This document shows positions 30,973-33,841 of a stretch of DNA of 33,841 nt, piece after piece. Under the pieces are notes generated by a model, which saw nothing but the letters and a program-made list of their open reading frames with translations, did not search any database and was not told where the DNA came from. The position numbers and the translations under genes are program-made. How positions within the stretch are numbered: position 1 is the stretch's first letter; the number at the start of each line of letters is the position of its first letter. The DNA is from Ignavibacteriota bacterium. Its GTDB lineage: Bacteria; Bacteroidota; Ignavibacteria; UBA10030. The stretch covers positions 1 through 33,841 of the forward strand of contig PLMK01000051.1 of the NCBI GenBank assembly GCA_003142475.1. Direction: 5' to 3'.

Positions 30973-31561
30973 AGAGTTCGCGGATTGTTTTCCAGTTGTT
31001 GATAAAATAAACGATACCGGTATATATAGTAATGCCGGTGATAATAAACATTGTTGAATAAATGAATGAATAATTTAGGAGCGCTTTAATTAGTTCGCTA
31101 AAATTAGCTTCAATTGATGAAGTATTTTGCGCAACATATAAAATTAATAAATAATAGATGAGAACATATTGTGCAAAAGTTTTTACCTTCGCAAGATTGG
31201 ATGTTTCAACTGGTTTGCCTTTGTATTCCGCATAAGAACGAAGAATAGTGATAATGGCATCGCGTATGACGATGATCCATACCATCCAGCCTGATACTAA
31301 GCCAAGATATGAATAAGCAAGGAGCGCGGCTGATGTGAGAACTTTATCTGCTAACGGATCTAAGAAAGCTCCCCATCGTGTAACATAACCCCAACGCCGA
31401 GCAAGCCATCCATCATACCAATCGGTAATGGCAGCGAGAATGAAAATTGCAAGTGACCACTGACGTAAAATAGAATTGTAAGATAACAAGAAGACAAGAA
31501 ACACCGGTGTGAGTAAAATTCTCAGAAAGGTCAATTGATTTGGAGGTGAAAAAAATTTCAT
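30938..31561 (-). CDS. pgsA: CDP-diacylglycerol-glycerol-3-phosphate 3-phosphatidyltransferase
   Basis: A 207-residue inner-membrane enzyme that makes phosphatidylglycerophosphate from CDP-diacylglycerol and glycerol-3-phosphate. The CDP-alcohol phosphotransferase motif is complete: D47, D50-G51, A54-R55, G64, D68, D72 in TDWYDGWLARRWGYV and GAFLDPLADK. About five to six membrane helices are predicted. It is the first gene of the nine-gene minus-strand operon; its promoter should lie in the short gap to the rpmB terminator at 31643. It overlaps pgpA by 35 bp. Confidence 0.94.
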   Translation of the reverse strand: MKFFSPPNQLTFLRILLTPVFLVFLLSYNSILRQWSLAIFILAAITDWYDGWLARRWGYVTRWGAFLDPLADKVLTSAALLAYSYLGLVSGWMVWIIVIRDAIITILRSYAEYKGKPVETSNLAKVKTFAQYVLIYYLLILYVAQNTSSIEANFSELIKALLNYSFIYSTMFIITGITIYTGIVYFINNWKTIRELYESSNKFSEPE

Positions 31562-31640
31562 CGCTTGAGTAAGATATTCGTGACGAGTTCACCGATAGAT
31601 CAAAACATGCCGTCATTGTTGCCTCTCATAAACGGCTGAC

Positions 31641-31667
31641 AAAAAATCCCGCTGAGGGGCGGGATTT
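31641..31667 (-). terminator. Terminator of rpmB
   Basis: A perfect 9-bp stem (31644-31652 with 31659-31667). On the minus strand the stem is followed by six T. It lies 24 bp after the rpmB stop and separates rpmB from the pgsA operon. Confidence 0.88.
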
Positions 31668-31691
31668 CAAAAGTTCATAATGCCCAAAAAC

Positions 31692-31886
31692 TTAAGCTGC
31701 TTTTTGAATCTTCCCAGATTTAATGCAGTTTGTGCAGACCTGGATGCTTTTTACAGCACCAGATGCTAACTTTACTCGTGCATTTTGAAGATTGGGAAGA
31801 AAACGTCTTGGAACACGATTATGTGCGTGGCTGACGTGATTACCTGCCATCGGTTTCTTACCACACACTTCACAAATTCTTGCCAT
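31692..31886 (-). CDS. rpmB: 50S ribosomal protein L28
   Basis: A 64-residue ribosomal protein L28: [33 protein letters not shown] and the end [10 protein letters not shown]. It has two CxxC pairs (C5/C8 and C51/C54), so this is the zinc-binding form. The ATG at 31886 has a GGAG site; an open extension to 31985 is not part of the family. Single gene with its own terminator. Confidence 0.96.
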   Translation of the reverse strand: MARICEVCGKKPMAGNHVSHAHNRVPRRFLPNLQNARVKLASGAVKSIQVCTNCIKSGKIQKAA

Positions 31887-32121
31887 TTGCAACTCCACTA
31901 AATTCCTAATTTCAATGTCATCAATTACAAAACTAATATAACGAGAAAACCCACGAGAGGCAAGGGGAAAGTCCATCATTAACAATGATGAATGAATATT
32001 GAAATCATATAACTACTATTCCCAAGTCCAAATTTTGGTATTTGATGTGGTCATTCTACAGCAGACAATTTCGGCTGTTACGTTGCACAAAGAATCAAAT
32101 TTGGTTATCATAACAATAAGT

Positions 32122-33132
32122 ATGACCATTTTAGGAATTGAAACATCTTGTGATGAAACTTCTGCGGCGGTTGTACGGGATGGAAAGCTCCTCTCAAATG
32201 ATACCGCAGTGCAACTCTTTCACTCAGAACACGGTGGAGTAGTACCGGAACTGGCTTCGCGAGCACACCAACGGATCATTATTCCGATTGTTGAAGATGC
32301 ATTGCGAAAAGCTTCGGTTGAAAAAAAAGATTTAGATGCAATTGCCGCAGTCTATGGTCCCGGACTTATTGGATCAATTTTGATTGGCTTAAGTTTCGGT
32401 AAAGCGATGGCGATGGGACTCGGTATCCCATTTATTGGTGTCAACCATATGGAAGCACACATATTTTCAAATATGATTGAGGAACCGAAGCCATCATTTC
32501 CTTTCGTCAATTTGACTGTTTCTGGCGGGCATACACAGCTTGTGCTGGTGAAGGATTATTTTAAGAGTGAATTGCTGGGCGAAACGATGGATGATGCGGC
32601 AGGTGAAGCTTTTGATAAGGTAGCAAAAATGCTCGGTGTCGGTTATCCAGGCGGGCCGCTTGTTGACAAGTTTGCTGCAAAAGGAAACGCGAAAGCTGTC
32701 AAATTTCCGCGCCCATATCTTGAAGAAGGTTCACATCAATTCAGCTTTAGCGGATTGAAAACCTCTGTACTATACTATTTGCGTAAAGTCGGATTTGATA
32801 AAACTGCAAATGTGAACGAGCAGTTCATTGCCGATGTATGTGCAAGTTTTCAGGCAGCAGTTGTAGATGTGCTGATTGATAAGTTGTTGACAGCAGCAAA
32901 AAAATATGATGTGAAAGATATTGCGATGTGCGGAGGAGTATCGGCAAATTCGGAACTACGCCGCCGTCTTGAAACAGAAGCGAAAATCAATCATCTGCAT
33001 CTTTTCATTCCAAAACTGGATTTCTGTACAGACAATGGCGCGATGGTGGCACAAGCTGGATATGAACGATTACGCAAAGGATTTGTTTCAAATCTTGAAC
33101 TCACGGCTGAACCGAACCTACAATTAAATTGA
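32122..33132 (+). CDS. tsaD: tRNA N6-adenosine threonylcarbamoyltransferase
   Basis: A 336-residue TsaD (Kae1/Gcp), which transfers the threonylcarbamoyl group to A37 of ANN-decoding tRNAs with TsaB and TsaE. Visible: ILGIETSCDETSAAVV (2-18, ATPase fold phosphate loop), the metal-binding HMEAH (H109, H113), VSGGHTQL and the C-terminal CGGVSANSELRRRL. I start at the ATG at 32122, the family N-terminus; the frame is open back to 31999 but that part is the divergent intergenic region shared with rpmB. The stop overlaps or abuts the chorismate mutase gene. Confidence 0.96.
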   Translation: MTILGIETSCDETSAAVVRDGKLLSNDTAVQLFHSEHGGVVPELASRAHQRIIIPIVEDALRKASVEKKDLDAIAAVYGPGLIGSILIGLSFGKAMAMGLGIPFIGVNHMEAHIFSNMIEEPKPSFPFVNLTVSGGHTQLVLVKDYFKSELLGETMDDAAGEAFDKVAKMLGVGYPGGPLVDKFAAKGNAKAVKFPRPYLEEGSHQFSFSGLKTSVLYYLRKVGFDKTANVNEQFIADVCASFQAAVVDVLIDKLLTAAKKYDVKDIAMCGGVSANSELRRRLETEAKINHLHLFIPKLDFCTDNGAMVAQAGYERLRKGFVSNLELTAEPNLQLN

Positions 33133-33134
33133 TT

Positions 33135-33437
33135 ATGGATGACCCCAAGAAAGAAATATGCCGTTGGCGTGATCGAATAGACGAAATTGATCTCGAGTTG
33201 GTGAAGTTGCTGAATGAGCGGACAAAATGTGCCGAAGAGATCGGGAAGATCAAATTGCTTCTTGGATTGGAAGCATACTCGCCTGAACGCGAAGAAGAAG
33301 TGAAACGGAATGTCACAACGGCAAACCGCGGCCCACTTTCTCTCAAAGCTATTCAGCGGCTCTTCGAACGCATTATCGATGAATCACGAAGTGCTGAGCG
33401 TATTACGATGGACGAAAAAAAGAAACGTTTGAAGTAA
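33135..33437 (+). CDS. Chorismate mutase, AroQ class
   Basis: A 100-residue all-helical AroQ-type chorismate mutase, which converts chorismate to prephenate for phenylalanine and tyrosine synthesis. The active-site pattern is present: ICRWRDRIDEIDLELVKLLN, RTKCAEEIGKIK and the SPERE segment with a C-terminal IQRLFERIIDESR. The start is the ATG at 33135 just after the tsaD stop; a TTG at 33129 overlapping that stop is an alternative. It is not fused to a prephenate dehydratase or DAHP synthase domain. Confidence 0.9.
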   Translation: MDDPKKEICRWRDRIDEIDLELVKLLNERTKCAEEIGKIKLLLGLEAYSPEREEEVKRNVTTANRGPLSLKAIQRLFERIIDESRSAERITMDEKKKRLK

Positions 33438-33442
33438 AACGC

Positions 33443-33841
33443 ATGAAACGCCAGTTGTTCCATCGGTTCATTATTATCACGGCTATCTTTGGTGTGCTTG
33501 TGTTCGCTTTTGCGTACTATATTTTCCTGCTGCCGTATCATTATAATGATCCGAAAGGAAAAGTGGTAATAATTCCACGCGGCGCATCATTTCGTTCAGC
33601 AGTTGATTCTTTAGTAAGCTCACATGCTATTCGAAACCAGTGGTCATTTCAAATTGCAGGTCGTTTGATGGGTTACACGAAAACAATAAAAACAGGAAAA
33701 TATCTTTTCGTTTCCGGCCAATCTAATTTTGATATTCTTAAAGATATTCGCGTGGGAAAATCGCGTCTGATTATTCCGGTCACCATTCCAGAAGGATGGC
33801 GGATGGATCAGATAGCTCGCCGGTACAAGCATGAAATTGGA
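33443..33841 (+). CDS. mltG: Endolytic transglycosylase MltG, 5' part (cut by window)
   Basis: From the ATG at 33443, 133 codons are open to the end of the window. An N-terminal membrane anchor (RFIITAIFGVLVFAFAYYIF region, about residues 8-31) is followed by a LysM-like segment (VVIIPRGASFRSAVDSLVSS, GKYLFVSGQSNFDILKDIRV) and by VTIPEGWRMDQIARR, the characteristic MltG/YceG sequence. MltG cuts glycan strands in the inner membrane and sets peptidoglycan chain length. The catalytic domain lies beyond the window. It starts 5 bp after the chorismate mutase stop. Confidence 0.92.
   Translation, partial: MKRQLFHRFIIITAIFGVLVFAFAYYIFLLPYHYNDPKGKVVIIPRGASFRSAVDSLVSSHAIRNQWSFQIAGRLMGYTKTIKTGKYLFVSGQSNFDILKDIRVGKSRLIIPVTIPEGWRMDQIARRYKHEIG

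Noticed and set aside
1-33841. tRNA or rRNA genes
   Set aside because: I looked through the intergenic regions for cloverleaf and conserved rRNA sequence and recognised none; a covariance-model scan was not possible.

Overview
The window looks like chromosomal DNA of a low-to-mid GC bacterium of the Bacteroidota / Ignavibacteriota (FCB) group. The main evidence is the C-terminal type IX secretion sorting domain (YPNPFN start, KIYDLLGREV core, VYLYRL near the end) on the GH31 glycosidase at 21412-24069. Supporting signs are the many signal-peptide proteins of unknown function and the Gram-negative outer-membrane protein at 16480. The phylum is an inference; no rRNA or tRNA gene was seen.

Left part (1-8848) is accessory and repeat-rich. 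It holds the end of an OmpR-type response regulator, a secreted protein made of two glycoside-hydrolase-2-like sugar-binding domains, a GNAT-like protein, a secreted unknown, a bacteriohemerythrin, a secreted protein with a 24-bp coding tandem repeat, a LacI-like sensor domain lacking its DNA-binding domain, and two ORF6N (KilA-N/Bro-type) paralogues. Between them lie copies of a dispersed repeat of about 110 bp, perfect palindromes, and decayed gene pieces (a DUF559 endonuclease-like remnant at 5497-5640 and a third ORF6N remnant at 7687-7761). The two ORF6N genes differ strongly in coding sequence but share a 3' flank identical over 169 bp.

The most interesting unit is the compact four-gene operon at 8849-12413: GIY-YIG nuclease-like protein with a DUF4357-like end, D12-class (Dam-type) adenine methyltransferase, ParB-like protein, and a phosphoribosyltransferase-like protein of the type seen in prokaryotic conflict systems. 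Genes 1/2 and 3/4 overlap by 4 bp (ATGA). This is a candidate defence or DNA-modification system; its function is inference.

Middle part (12414-24069) carries a single-domain response regulator framed by a gene and a 75-bp fragment copied from that gene's start, a DUF6629-type membrane protein, a TPR protein, an outer-membrane beta-barrel/DoxX pair, a membrane-anchored gene broken by one in-frame TAG, a LysE exporter, a secreted DinB-like protein, a VF530-type small protein, an RRM RNA-binding protein and the secreted GH31 enzyme.

Right part (24087-33841) is conserved housekeeping sequence. One tightly packed minus-strand operon runs pgsA-pgpA-cinA-thpR-recA-recX, two tandem AI-2E-type permeases, and a PolB-like 3'-5' exonuclease. 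Then come rpmB with its own terminator (minus) and, divergently, tsaD, a chorismate mutase and the start of mltG, which runs off the window.
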